Shown here in pieces: positions 36,888 through 45,687 of a DNA stretch of 64,000 nucleotides; position 1 is the stretch's first letter; every line of letters starts with the position of its first letter. The notes under the pieces were generated by a model. That model worked only from the letters and a program-made list of their open reading frames with translations, was not told the origin of the DNA and searched no databases. The DNA comes from Microbacterium sp. GCS4 (lineage in GTDB: Bacteria > Actinomycetota > Actinomycetes > Actinomycetales > Microbacteriaceae). A program made the position numbers and the translations under genes. The DNA lies in assembly GCF_001262495.1 (NCBI RefSeq), contig NZ_LGYE01000001.1:496001-560000 (forward strand), in the 5' to 3' direction.

Positions 36888-38255
36888 GTGAGTCCGATGC
36901 GCCCGACAGCCGCTGATCTCGCTTCCGCGTCGGCTGCTGATGACTGCGGCTGTGCCCCGACACCCGCCGAGAGAGATCGACTGTGGAAGCGCCCGATTCA
37001 TCGCCGCGGCGTCTTCGAGCTCGGCGCCTTGAGCGTGGTGGCGCTCGCAGCGTTCGGGGTCGGATCCGGCGTTTCTACCGCGCATGCCGCGACGTACCCG
37101 TCGTGGGATGACGTTCAGCGCGCCAAGGGCAACGAGGCAGCGAAAGGTGTCGAAGTTCAACGCATCCAAGGCCTCATTCAGTCGCTGACTCAGAAGGTCG
37201 CTGACACCGAGGCCGCGGCCCTGCTCGCATCCGACGAGTTCTACGCAGCGCAGCAGCAGTACTTTGAGGCGATCCGGGTCGCAGACGACCTGCAGGCGCA
37301 AGCCGACGAACAGACCCTCATCGCTGAGGGGGCGTCGCGGAAAGCCGGACAGCTGGCGGCGCAGCTCTATCGCAACGGTGGCGACGACACCACGCTGCAG
37401 CTGTTCTTCGCAGGCTCTGCAGCCGAATCAGATGAGCTGTTGTCCCGATTGGGAACACTCGACAAGTTCATGCAGCACAACCGCGCGGTCTACGACGAAG
37501 CGATCTCGTCGAAGAACGCGGCGCAGTCGCTCACAGATCAGGCGGTCGTCGCTCGAGACGAGCGCGACCGCCTTCAGCAGGTCGCGGAGGAGAAGATGAC
37601 AGCGGCGCAGGAAGCCGCAGACGCCGCACAGGCTGCGCTCGACGAGCAGACCACCTACCTCGAGACGCTGAAGGCACAGCTCGCGGCGCTTCAGGATACG
37701 ACCGCGCAGACGGTTGCCGGTTATCAGGCCGGTGTCGCAGCCCGCGCCGCGGAAGAGAAGGCTCGTCGGGAACGAGAGGCCGCCGAGGCCGCCGCGAACA
37801 GCGGCGGCAATGGGGGCGGAGGTGGCCAGGCCGGTAGCGGAGGGTGGGTTCGACCGCATGGTGGCGCGCGCAGTTCGAGCTACGGGCCCCGGACCCCGAT
37901 CTGCGGACCCCAGGGGTGCTCATCGAGTTACCACTACGGCGCAGACCTGGCGAACGGATGCGGCGCAGCGATCTACGCCGCAAACTCGGGGACGGTCGAC
38001 TACGCCGGCGCCAACGGGAACTACGGCAACTACGTTCGCATTCAGCACGGTGGCGGCGTGAGCTCTGGCTACGCACACATCAAGCCGGGCGGAATCGCCG
38101 TTCGTCGAGGTCAGTGGGTCGAGTCGGGACAGGTCATCGCATACGCGGGCAACACCGGGCGATCCTTCGGGTGCCACCTGCACTTCGAGGTGTACCTCAA
38201 CGGTGGCTACACCAACCCGGTGCGTTTCATGGAGGACCGCGGCGTCTACGTGTGA
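36888..38255 (+). CDS. Secreted M23 peptidase with coiled-coil domain
   Basis: The 455-residue protein starts at GTG 36888. An N-terminal tail with CGC precedes a signal-like segment (HRRGVFELGALSVVALAAFG) ending STAHA; the twin Arg hints at Tat export but the motif is imperfect. Residues 70-300 are coiled coil of the EnvC/NlpD-associated kind. After a Gly-rich hinge the C-terminal domain has HYGAD and HLHFE, the zinc ligands of LytM/M23 endopeptidases. It probably cuts or remodels peptidoglycan. It is divergent from ArsR and convergent with the cytochrome genes. Confidence 0.88.
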   Translation: MSPMRPTAADLASASAADDCGCAPTPAERDRLWKRPIHRRGVFELGALSVVALAAFGVGSGVSTAHAATYPSWDDVQRAKGNEAAKGVEVQRIQGLIQSLTQKVADTEAAALLASDEFYAAQQQYFEAIRVADDLQAQADEQTLIAEGASRKAGQLAAQLYRNGGDDTTLQLFFAGSAAESDELLSRLGTLDKFMQHNRAVYDEAISSKNAAQSLTDQAVVARDERDRLQQVAEEKMTAAQEAADAAQAALDEQTTYLETLKAQLAALQDTTAQTVAGYQAGVAARAAEEKARREREAAEAAANSGGNGGGGGQAGSGGWVRPHGGARSSSYGPRTPICGPQGCSSSYHYGADLANGCGAAIYAANSGTVDYAGANGNYGNYVRIQHGGGVSSGYAHIKPGGIAVRRGQWVESGQVIAYAGNTGRSFGCHLHFEVYLNGGYTNPVRFMEDRGVYV

Positions 38256-38278
38256 GATAGCGCCGCGGCTCCACCGGA

Positions 38279-39286
38279 TCACGTCAGCCCGGAGTAGGAA
38301 TGGAGCCCCGGGAAGTAGATGTTCACGACGGTGAAGTTGAACAGCACTGCTGCGAACCCGACAATCGACAGCCACGCAGACCGGGAACCACGCCACCCCC
38401 TGGTGGCGCGCGCGTGGATGTACCCCGCGTAAAGGACCCAGATCACGAAGGTCCACACCTCCTTGACGTCGAATCCCCAGTAGCGACCCCACGAGTCGTT
38501 CGCCCAGATGGCTCCCGCGATGAGGGTGAAGCTCCAGAACATGAAGCCGACGATGGTGAAGCGATACGCCAGGGTCTCCAGCGCGTCCGCCGACGGGATC
38601 GTGCGCAGGAAGCGAGGAATGCGCTTCTGCTGTCGCGTGTCTGGAGCGGCACTGAGGAGACGCTCGCGCCTGCCCTGCATCAGCTGTGTGATTGACACGC
38701 CGCAGGCGAGAGCGAACAGAGCTGTGGCGAGCGAGGCCACGAACACGTGGATCACCAGCCACACGCTCTTCAGCGGATCCATCAGCGGCACAACCTCGAC
38801 GTAGAAGCCGAGGGTCGCACCGCCGAGGAGCAGCACAGTCATTCCGAGCAGGAACGCGCCCAGGAATCGAAGATCGTACAGCCGCAGCACCACGAGGTAG
38901 ACCGCGACGATGAGGAGCGTCCCGGTGAGCGCGAACTCGTACATGTTGGCCCACGGGACACGTTCGGCTGCAATGCCTCTGCCGAGAGTTCCTCCGAGCT
39001 GGAAGAGGAACGCCAGAACTGTGAGCGACGTTCCGATTCGCGCCCACAGCCGTCGGGGTGGACGCTGTGGAGCGGTGTCGGCACCGGAAGAATCCTCGGC
39101 GACCTCTTCGGACGAGGATCCCGGCCCACGCCCGCCGACAGTCGTCAATCTCCGCACGGGAACGGCAACCGGTGCGGCGCTGCGCTGCGCGAGGTCGACG
39201 GTGTACGCCGTGAACGCGAGAAGGTAGGTGGCAATCGCGGTCCAGACGAGGAGGAGGGAGATGCCGTCGGGGCTGAGCTGATTCAT
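38279..39286 (-). CDS. ccsB: Cytochrome c biogenesis protein CcsB/ResC (heme lyase subunit)
   Basis: This 335-residue membrane protein has about eight helices. It carries the WANDSWGRYWGFDVKEVWTF segment, the tryptophan-rich heme-handling motif of the CcsA/CcsB family, and conserved His residues near helices. With ResB it forms system II, which exports heme and attaches it to CxxCH apocytochromes outside the membrane. Its start overlaps the end of resB by 4 bases. Confidence 0.92.
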   Translation of the reverse strand: MNQLSPDGISLLLVWTAIATYLLAFTAYTVDLAQRSAAPVAVPVRRLTTVGGRGPGSSSEEVAEDSSGADTAPQRPPRRLWARIGTSLTVLAFLFQLGGTLGRGIAAERVPWANMYEFALTGTLLIVAVYLVVLRLYDLRFLGAFLLGMTVLLLGGATLGFYVEVVPLMDPLKSVWLVIHVFVASLATALFALACGVSITQLMQGRRERLLSAAPDTRQQKRIPRFLRTIPSADALETLAYRFTIVGFMFWSFTLIAGAIWANDSWGRYWGFDVKEVWTFVIWVLYAGYIHARATRGWRGSRSAWLSIVGFAAVLFNFTVVNIYFPGLHSYSGLT

Positions 39287-41004
39287 GACAGATTCCTTTC
39301 GGTCGTGTCGTGCTGCTGGTCGTTATCAGAAGTGGCCGGTGCGGGCTTCACAGGCTCCGCGCCGAGCGAAGTCGAGTGACGATGCGCGAGATCGTCGACC
39401 GCTCGTTGCAGCGTGGGGTCGTCGCCGCGCGCGAGGCCGGCGTACTCGATGTGCATGCCGTCGATCCCATCGCGGGCTTTCACCCACACGCGACGCCGGG
39501 GCACGAACAGGCCTGCGAAGAGACCCACCATGGCGATCACCGAGAAGAGGAGCACTCCCCCACTGCTCGGATCTTGTTGGATCTGCAGCGAGGCGAATCG
39601 CTTCACTGGTTGCTGTTCCTCCGCGATCTCCCACGTGACGGACCCCCAGCCATTCGGGAGGTCAGCCGTGTCACCGGGTCGGAGTTCCAACGAGTCGGTG
39701 CCACTGTCGCCGCCCGTCTCCTGGTCGAGTCCGCTCACGTCGAGCGTGTAGACGGAGCGCGGCGTGCCGTCGTCGATGCCGAGGTCCCCGCTGAAGACGT
39801 TGAAGGTGAGCACAGGATCAACGACGTCGGGGTAGATGGACGTGAACGCACCTGACGGGAGAGTGCCCTGCGTGGGGTAGAAGAACCCGACGAGCCCGAC
39901 TTGCTTCGGTAGCCCGTCCGGGATCTTGATGATGCCCAGGGAGGTCATGTTCGAGTCCTGCGGCAGGAACGGCTGCGACTCACTGAACACGACGTCGCCG
40001 TCGCCGTTCCTCACGGTGAGCGTCGGGGCGTACCCATTCCCCAAGAGGTAGATCCGGTCATTCGCAACCGTGGTCGGGTAGTTCACTCGAACGCTGCGCT
40101 CACTGTCTTGCTCGCCCGGCTGCCGGACTGTGATCTGCGCATCGAAGTTCTCTGCCTGTCCCGCGCCCGGTGTGCCCGGCAGTCGATATGCGACACGGAA
40201 GTCGTCGAGAGTGAGAGAGTACGGAACAAGCCCCGTGCCGTCGACGAAGCGTCCCGGATTGAAGGACGAGTAATCGCTCAGAGCATTCACGAACGTCGTC
40301 CCCTCCACCACGACTCGCTGTCCGGTGTACGCGAAGGAGCCGCCTACTGCGACCGAGAGGAGCACCCCGACGAGCGCGACATGGAAGACAAGGTTGCCGG
40401 TCTCACGGAGGTAGCCGCGCTCTGCCGATACCGAGTAGGTGCCTCCCTGGTCGTAACGCTCGACGCGGTAACCGGATCTGCGCAGCATGTCGGAAGCCGC
40501 CGAGACAGCCCCCTCAGCATCGCCACCCTTCCCAGCGATGATCCTCTCGCGATGAGCGGGCAACCTCGACAGTCGGGACGGAGTGCGCGGAGGTCGTGAC
40601 CGCAGCGCGACATAGTGGTGCTTCGCACGCGGGATCACACACCCGATGAGCGAGACGAACAGCAGGAGATGGATGGCGGAGAACCACGGTGAGATGTAGA
40701 CGTCGAACAGCCCAAGGCCGTCCGCGAGTGGGAACGCTTCTGGGTTGTTCCTTCGCCATTGCACCACGCCGTTGGGGTCTGCGCTGCGTTGCGGGAACAG
40801 TGAACCGGGGATCGCTGCGACAGCGAGGAGCAGAAGCAGCAACAGGGCGGTGCGCATGCTCGTCAGTTGTGTCCACCCCCATCGCAGCCAGCCGGTCACG
40901 CTGAGCGCCGGGCTCGTCACCTCAGATGTTGTGCCGGTATCGGCGTGGTCGGCTGGCCGGAGCGGATCGCCTTTGGTGTCGGGGTCAGAGAGGGAGCGGG
41001 ACAT
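39283..41004 (-). CDS. resB: Cytochrome c biogenesis protein ResB
   Basis: The 573-residue protein has the ResB layout: three membrane helices near the N-terminus (TSMRTALLLLLLLAVAAIPGS, FSAIHLLLFVSLIGCVIPR, LVFHVALVGVLLSVAVGGSFAY), a large extracytoplasmic domain, and a fourth helix near the end (VLLFSVIAMVGLFAGLFVP). It begins with a long acidic cytoplasmic tail and ends with a polar tail. It partners CcsB as the heme exporter and synthetase. It overlaps ccdA by 20 bases upstream. Confidence 0.93.
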   Translation of the reverse strand: MSRSLSDPDTKGDPLRPADHADTGTTSEVTSPALSVTGWLRWGWTQLTSMRTALLLLLLLAVAAIPGSLFPQRSADPNGVVQWRRNNPEAFPLADGLGLFDVYISPWFSAIHLLLFVSLIGCVIPRAKHHYVALRSRPPRTPSRLSRLPAHRERIIAGKGGDAEGAVSAASDMLRRSGYRVERYDQGGTYSVSAERGYLRETGNLVFHVALVGVLLSVAVGGSFAYTGQRVVVEGTTFVNALSDYSSFNPGRFVDGTGLVPYSLTLDDFRVAYRLPGTPGAGQAENFDAQITVRQPGEQDSERSVRVNYPTTVANDRIYLLGNGYAPTLTVRNGDGDVVFSESQPFLPQDSNMTSLGIIKIPDGLPKQVGLVGFFYPTQGTLPSGAFTSIYPDVVDPVLTFNVFSGDLGIDDGTPRSVYTLDVSGLDQETGGDSGTDSLELRPGDTADLPNGWGSVTWEIAEEQQPVKRFASLQIQQDPSSGGVLLFSVIAMVGLFAGLFVPRRRVWVKARDGIDGMHIEYAGLARGDDPTLQRAVDDLAHRHSTSLGAEPVKPAPATSDNDQQHDTTERNLS

Positions 41005-41740
41005 TGATAATCACCTGCTGAAGTTGGGACATGAGAGCGGTCCAGAGGCCGGAGACCATCAGGATTCCGAGAGCGACAAGCATCGCTCCGCCGATGAGGT
41101 TGAGCGTGCGGACATGGCGTCGGAGGAAGGCGAGCGAGGAGGACGCCCATCCCCACCCGGCCGCGAGGACAATGAAGGGGATACCGAGGCCGAGGGAGTA
41201 CGCCAGCCCGAGCAGGCCGGCTCGAGCGGGGTCACCCAAGTTCCATGACATCGAGATGATTGCGGCGAGTGTCGGGCCGATGCAGGGTGTCCATCCCACT
41301 CCGAGTGCGAACCCCAGCAGCGGGGCGCCGACCAGACCTGCACGACTGCCGATCCGTGGGCGCATTGTTCGCTGCGCGACGCCGAAGAGTCCGATGAAGA
41401 CGAAGCCCATCACGATGATGACGACGCCGAACACCCTCGTGAGAATGTTCGCGTACTGCAGCAGCACGAAGCCGAACGCACCGCCGAGGATGGTTACGGC
41501 GACGAAGACGGTCGTGAAGCCTGCGATGAACAGCGTCACCCCCAGCATCAGTCGACCGCGGTGCGACTCTTGGCTTCCGCTCTTGCCCTGTTCTGGCCGC
41601 ACAGTTCCGCCGAGGTACCCCAGGTACCCGGGCACCAAAGGGAGGACGCACGGTGAGACGAAGGAGACGAGCCCGGCGAGGATCGCCACGGGGATGGCGA
41701 TCCACAGAACTCCGTCGACGATAAGCGTTCCAGGGCTCAT
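40985..41740 (-). CDS. ccdA: Thiol-disulfide transporter CcdA
   Basis: The 251-residue protein has six membrane helices and the paired redox cysteines of CcdA: SFVSPCVLPLVPGYLGY in helix 1 and GVGWTPCIGPTLAAI in helix 4. It passes electrons from cytoplasmic thioredoxin to outside thiol proteins that keep apocytochrome cysteines reduced. ATG 41740 was chosen because it overlaps the tlpA stop (41737). Placement between tlpA and resB is the classic system II order. Confidence 0.94.
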   Translation of the reverse strand: MSPGTLIVDGVLWIAIPVAILAGLVSFVSPCVLPLVPGYLGYLGGTVRPEQGKSGSQESHRGRLMLGVTLFIAGFTTVFVAVTILGGAFGFVLLQYANILTRVFGVVIIVMGFVFIGLFGVAQRTMRPRIGSRAGLVGAPLLGFALGVGWTPCIGPTLAAIISMSWNLGDPARAGLLGLAYSLGLGIPFIVLAAGWGWASSSLAFLRRHVRTLNLIGGAMLVALGILMVSGLWTALMSQLQQVIINVPLPL

Positions 41741-42402
41741 GGGACGCTCTCCACGAGAACGTCCTCGACGAGCGTCGCGAGGATTGAGGCGCTGTCGAGC
41801 TGGCCAATGACGCGGGCGGCGACTCTCCCGGAGCGGTCGATGACCAGGGTGGTCGGCGTGGCTTGGATCGGCGTCACCTGAGCGAAGGCCAGCTTGACCT
41901 TGCCGTCGTTGACGTCGATCACGCTCGGATACGTGACGCCATTGTCTTTGGCGAACGAGAGCGCGGTGGCGGGTTGGTCGTAGGTGTTCACGCCAAGGAA
42001 GGCCACGCCGTCGTCGCGATAGTCCTGCCACACCTGTTCGAGGTATGGCGCCTCGACGATGCAGGGGCCGCATGCTGCGTACCAGAAGTTCACGACGAGG
42101 ACGTCGCCGCGGTAGTCGTCACTCGCGACTTCCTCTTCGGTCTCCGTGACCCCTTCGAATGTCACCGGCCCTCCGCGCTCGTCTTGCGGGATCTCGACGA
42201 CCTGGAAGTCTCCCGCGATGAAGCCCTTCTCGTTGCCATCCCTGTACTGCTGGGAGAGGGAGTCGTTGGACGCGCACCCCGCGAGCAGAAGAAGGACGGG
42301 TATTGAGGCGAGCACGGCGTGACGAATACGTCGTCGTCGGCCGCGATCCTGCGCGGTGGGGACGCGGGCGGCGGGTGGTCGGGGGACGGGCTCGCTGAGC
42401 AT
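41737..42402 (-). CDS. TlpA/ResA-like thioredoxin lipoprotein
   Basis: The 221-residue protein has a basic N-terminus, a membrane segment ending in the lipobox LLAGC, and a thioredoxin domain with YAACGPCIVEAP (CxxC active site). A cis-Pro loop follows (QATPTTLVID). It should be membrane-anchored outside the cell and reduce apocytochrome c or other thiols with electrons from CcdA. The ATG at 42402 was chosen over an upstream in-frame start because the GAACCC/GAGGAA region precedes it. Confidence 0.9.
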   Translation of the reverse strand: MLSEPVPRPPAARVPTAQDRGRRRRIRHAVLASIPVLLLLAGCASNDSLSQQYRDGNEKGFIAGDFQVVEIPQDERGGPVTFEGVTETEEEVASDDYRGDVLVVNFWYAACGPCIVEAPYLEQVWQDYRDDGVAFLGVNTYDQPATALSFAKDNGVTYPSVIDVNDGKVKLAFAQVTPIQATPTTLVIDRSGRVAARVIGQLDSASILATLVEDVLVESVP

Positions 42403-42568
42403 GGGTTCCTCTTCGGATCTGAATCTCACTTGGCAGGGCAGAGCCGCAGGCATTCGGGCTCATTCCTGGCGCCCCGGCCGTCAGCGCTCGACGAGGAGCG
42501 CGCCCGGGGCGACGTCACGTCTCGCTCCCGAGTGACGAGAGCATGACGACGACCTGAATCGAGGAAGC

Positions 42569-43051
42569 TCAGGTCCGCGACACGCGGAGTTTCGTGAGAG
42601 AGGGGGCGGTGGCCCTCATCGCGATGTTCGGAAGAAGTCGTCGTATCAGGTGACACCTGATGCGTCCAGGGTTCATAAGAGGCATTGGCCGACGCAGGGC
42701 ACTGAGGAGGAGAAGGAGCACCCCGCAGAACAGTCCGAGAGCGCACACAGCGCGCCCCATGCCGATGCTCGATACAGAAGACTCCCCCGCCGACGCAACC
42801 GAGGGCGCGTCCGGCGCAGCGGTTCGAGCATCGAGCGCCGAGGGATCGTCGACGCCGACGGACGTCGCTACATCAGGTGTCGCCTGATACGGAGCGCAGG
42901 CGACACCCAACACGAGCAACAGTGACGCCATAACCACGACAATCACACCGACGGCAAACGGCGACGTCGCCGCTGTTCGCTCTCGACGGGTGTTTTTCGC
43001 CCGTCCTCTCAGGTCTAGGTCATCGAGCGGGACGGGCCGCAGCTCATCCAC
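42569..43051 (-). CDS. Small membrane protein with -SRT C-terminus (DUF6153-like), copy 1
   Basis: Starting at GTG 43051, inside the stop region of the upstream M23 gene, the protein is 160 residues. It has a charged N-terminus, one helix (VGVIVVVMASLLLVLGVA), a Ser/Ala/Asp-rich extracytoplasmic loop, a second helix with CALGLFCGVLLLLLSAL, and a basic tail ending SLTKLRVSRT. Two similar genes occur at 49745 and 53473. From memory these resemble DUF6153 proteins found beside actinobacterial copper genes. Two near-identical palindromes lie within the coding sequence. Confidence 0.7.
   Translation of the reverse strand: MDELRPVPLDDLDLRGRAKNTRRERTAATSPFAVGVIVVVMASLLLVLGVACAPYQATPDVATSVGVDDPSALDARTAAPDAPSVASAGESSVSSIGMGRAVCALGLFCGVLLLLLSALRRPMPLMNPGRIRCHLIRRLLPNIAMRATAPSLTKLRVSRT
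42643..42663. repeat. Palindrome copy A (pairs with 42870-42890)
   Basis: ATCAGGTG and CACCTGAT arms flank a single A. The 21-bp unit is 19/21 identical to the reverse complement of 42870-42890. It lies inside the 42569 gene. Confidence 0.7.
42870..42890. repeat. Palindrome copy B
   Basis: ATCAGGTG-TC-GCCTGAT forms an imperfect palindrome in inverted orientation to copy A, 227 bp to its right. Both copies lie within the small membrane-protein gene. Confidence 0.7.
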
Positions 43052-44075
43052 CGGTCTTCTCCCGCAACCAAGCGACAGGATCGACAGTTCCGTCTTCGGT
43101 CGACAGTTCAAGGTGCAGGTGGGCACCAAAACTGCGTCCGGTGTTACCGACTCGTCCGACGACCGCACCGACGGAGACTGTCTCCCCCTCGCGAACTCCG
43201 AGGGAGCCGCGCAACATGTGCGCGTAGCGGCTGAATACCGTCTGCCCGTCGATCTTGCTCTCGATGTAGACGGTGACCCCGAACGCCCCTCCGTTCTCGG
43301 TCGCGATGCGGACCACTCCGCCGGCGACCGCGCGGATCTGAGCTCCCTCACCTGGTGTGAAGTCGGCGCCTTCATGCATTCGCCCCCACCTGGGTCCGAA
43401 ACTCGACGACGTGGGCACGCTGACCGGGAACGGCCATTGCACCTCAGCATCGGGATCGAGCAGCAGGGATCCGCTGAAGTAACGGATTCCTTCTGCCGCC
43501 GCGAGCTGCGGGACGGACGTCACGCTGTAGCCGTTCGACCGACCGAGATCCTCCGCCGCAGCATCCTCCGGCACGACGAACGCCTGAATGTCACTATCGG
43601 CGGCGGATCCGTCGTTCTCGGAAGGCGCGAACCGCGCCGTGGTATCCGTCCTAGTCGCCGCGACGGTCTCGGCCGGGATCGTCATGCCGACCATGAACGA
43701 GGAAGCGACGGTCAATGTGCCCACCACGATGAGCGTTCTCCCGATTCGCCGCCCGATGGACCTCGCAGGAGCGGGCTTTGCAACGCGACGAGCGCCCTGC
43801 TCCGTGGGGGTGGTGGATGGAGTCGTGTTCACCGTCTCCGCCGGAGTCAGCACGTCGTGCTCTCGGCTCGGAATGCCCTCGTCACGAGGTCGATGGTCGG
43901 ATGCGCTGATTGGTGGAATCGGCGGATGGGACAGGGCCTCGCGCCTGCGCCGAAGTTCGGAGCGGGTGACTGGCGGAGTCGAGGCTGTCGACGCGGTCTC
44001 TCGGCGTCGAAGCTCCGACCGCCTGAGAAGCGGCTCCGGTCGAATGTTCGACTCGAGAGGGTCATGTGTGGTCAC
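43044..44075 (-). CDS. Membrane-anchored M23 peptidase
   Basis: Starting at GTG 44075, which overlaps the lnt stop by 14 bases, the protein is 343 residues. A long Arg/Pro-rich cytoplasmic tail contains repeats of RRSELRRR. One helix (IGRTLIVVGTLTVASSFMVGM) follows, then a C-terminal LytM/M23 domain with SSFGPRWGRMHEGADF and HLHLE, the zinc ligands. It resembles actinobacterial membrane-bound murein hydrolases. It is one of two M23 peptidases in this island and is read together with lnt. Confidence 0.88.
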   Translation of the reverse strand: MTTHDPLESNIRPEPLLRRSELRRRETASTASTPPVTRSELRRRREALSHPPIPPISASDHRPRDEGIPSREHDVLTPAETVNTTPSTTPTEQGARRVAKPAPARSIGRRIGRTLIVVGTLTVASSFMVGMTIPAETVAATRTDTTARFAPSENDGSAADSDIQAFVVPEDAAAEDLGRSNGYSVTSVPQLAAAEGIRYFSGSLLLDPDAEVQWPFPVSVPTSSSFGPRWGRMHEGADFTPGEGAQIRAVAGGVVRIATENGGAFGVTVYIESKIDGQTVFSRYAHMLRGSLGVREGETVSVGAVVGRVGNTGRSFGAHLHLELSTEDGTVDPVAWLREKTGG

Positions 44076-45684
44076 GGTTCGGGCCTCCGGATTCGGGTTC
44101 GGGGGTCGGGTCGGGGCCGTTCGACGATGCACGTCGAACGATGAGGGCAAGTGTTGCGAGGCTTCCGAACGCGAGCAATGGCGCGCTCAACGCGAGCCAC
44201 TTCTCCGCGAGGATGCCTGGTGCGATGCCTGAGCGGAGCGGCACATCCGTGATTGCGGCAGCGACCGTGTCGACGCCTGCTGTGTCGAGGATCGCGCCGT
44301 CCGGGGCTATGACTTGACTGGTGCCCACAGTGGAAACGTTCACCACGCTCTTACCGGTCTGGATGGCACGCATCCGGGCAAAGGCCAGTTGCTGAAGGTT
44401 CTCGTCGGAGCCGCGGAAGTCCGCGTTGTTGGTTTGGAAGATGTAGAGCTTCACATCCTGCTCAGCAGCGGCACGGATCACGTCATCGAAGATCACGTCG
44501 AAGCAGATCGCGAGACCGATGTCGGTCTCGCCGACGGTCACGACGGGTGGGTTCGTGCCGGCAGTGTACTCGCGCTGGATCAGCCCGACGAGGTCGGGGG
44601 CAAGGCGCTCGTACAACCATCGGTCGGGGACGTACTCGCCGAATGGGACGGGATTGACCTTGTCATGGACTTGGGAGCTGCCGGGGTTTGCCGTCCACAG
44701 GAAGGAGGTGTTGAACGTCTCATCGCCTCGTGCCGTCGCCGCGTTCGCCAGAAGCGGCGCCCCCGTCCGGGACACGATCCGATTCAGTTCAGAGGCGGCC
44801 TGTCGGTTGCGGAACGGGTCGAACTCCGCCGATCCTTCTGGCCAGACGAGCACGTCCATGTTCCGGTCGAGAATCGGTTCCGATGCCGCGACCTGTGCTT
44901 TGAGCAGGTCACCCGAGGCTCTACCGTCGAAGTAGCCTGAGGGACCGTTGCCTTGGACCCACCCAACCGCGAATGTGCCCGCGTCTGTCGTCGCATATTG
45001 CGGTGTCACACTGAGTCCGAAAATCAGGACGACAGCGGGCGTCAGAACGGACACTGCGCGCAACCCGATACGAAGCCACTGCACGATGCTCGCAGCGATG
45101 ACCGCGATGGTGAGCGAGAGCCCGGTCACACCGATCCACGATGTAGCTTCCGGGAACGGGCTCTCTACCTGGGTCATCCCGAGTCGCACCCAGGGGAACC
45201 CGCCGTACGGCCACGATCCGAGCACGATCTCGCGGGCAACCCACAACCCGCCGACCAGTGCGGGCACGGCGACGATCTGCCAGACACGACGGCCGCGGAA
45301 GCGGCTCGTCCATCGGTATGCCAGCGCTATGGGAACCGCACCGAGCGCGAACAAGAGAGCCTGCAGCCCCGACAACGCGATGCGCGGCAACGGCCCGAGG
45401 AACTGACCAACCCAATCGAGGTGAAGCGCGTAGAACGTGACACCGAACGCCAGACCGACGAGCAGCGCTCCGCCGACGCTACGTCCGACGGTCGCAGCCA
45501 AGGTGAGGATGACGCTGACGAACGCGAGGGGCCACCAACTGACCTCGGGGTTCGCGAGGTCCATGGCGAGTCCGCCGACCGCCGCCAGTGGAAGGGCGAC
45601 CCATACACCGACGAGAGGTCGTGTGAGATCACTGTTCGTCGTTTGGGCCTCAGACGTCGGCGCGGAGAGAAGTGTCGTCGACAT
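44062..45684 (-). CDS. lnt: Apolipoprotein N-acyltransferase
   Basis: Lnt adds the third acyl chain to lipoproteins. This 540-residue protein has six N-terminal membrane helices and a nitrilase domain with the catalytic triad in order: Glu in LVWPEGSAEFD, Lys in HDKVNPVPFGEY, and Cys in IGLAICFDVIFDD. The ending is a short basic tail. The chromosome of the host must have its own copy. A second copy here, near lspA and several lipoproteins, suggests the island brings its own lipoprotein maturation set. Confidence 0.93.
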   Translation of the reverse strand: MSTTLLSAPTSEAQTTNSDLTRPLVGVWVALPLAAVGGLAMDLANPEVSWWPLAFVSVILTLAATVGRSVGGALLVGLAFGVTFYALHLDWVGQFLGPLPRIALSGLQALLFALGAVPIALAYRWTSRFRGRRVWQIVAVPALVGGLWVAREIVLGSWPYGGFPWVRLGMTQVESPFPEATSWIGVTGLSLTIAVIAASIVQWLRIGLRAVSVLTPAVVLIFGLSVTPQYATTDAGTFAVGWVQGNGPSGYFDGRASGDLLKAQVAASEPILDRNMDVLVWPEGSAEFDPFRNRQAASELNRIVSRTGAPLLANAATARGDETFNTSFLWTANPGSSQVHDKVNPVPFGEYVPDRWLYERLAPDLVGLIQREYTAGTNPPVVTVGETDIGLAICFDVIFDDVIRAAAEQDVKLYIFQTNNADFRGSDENLQQLAFARMRAIQTGKSVVNVSTVGTSQVIAPDGAILDTAGVDTVAAAITDVPLRSGIAPGILAEKWLALSAPLLAFGSLATLALIVRRASSNGPDPTPEPESGGPNRDHT

Positions 45685-45687
45685 TGC

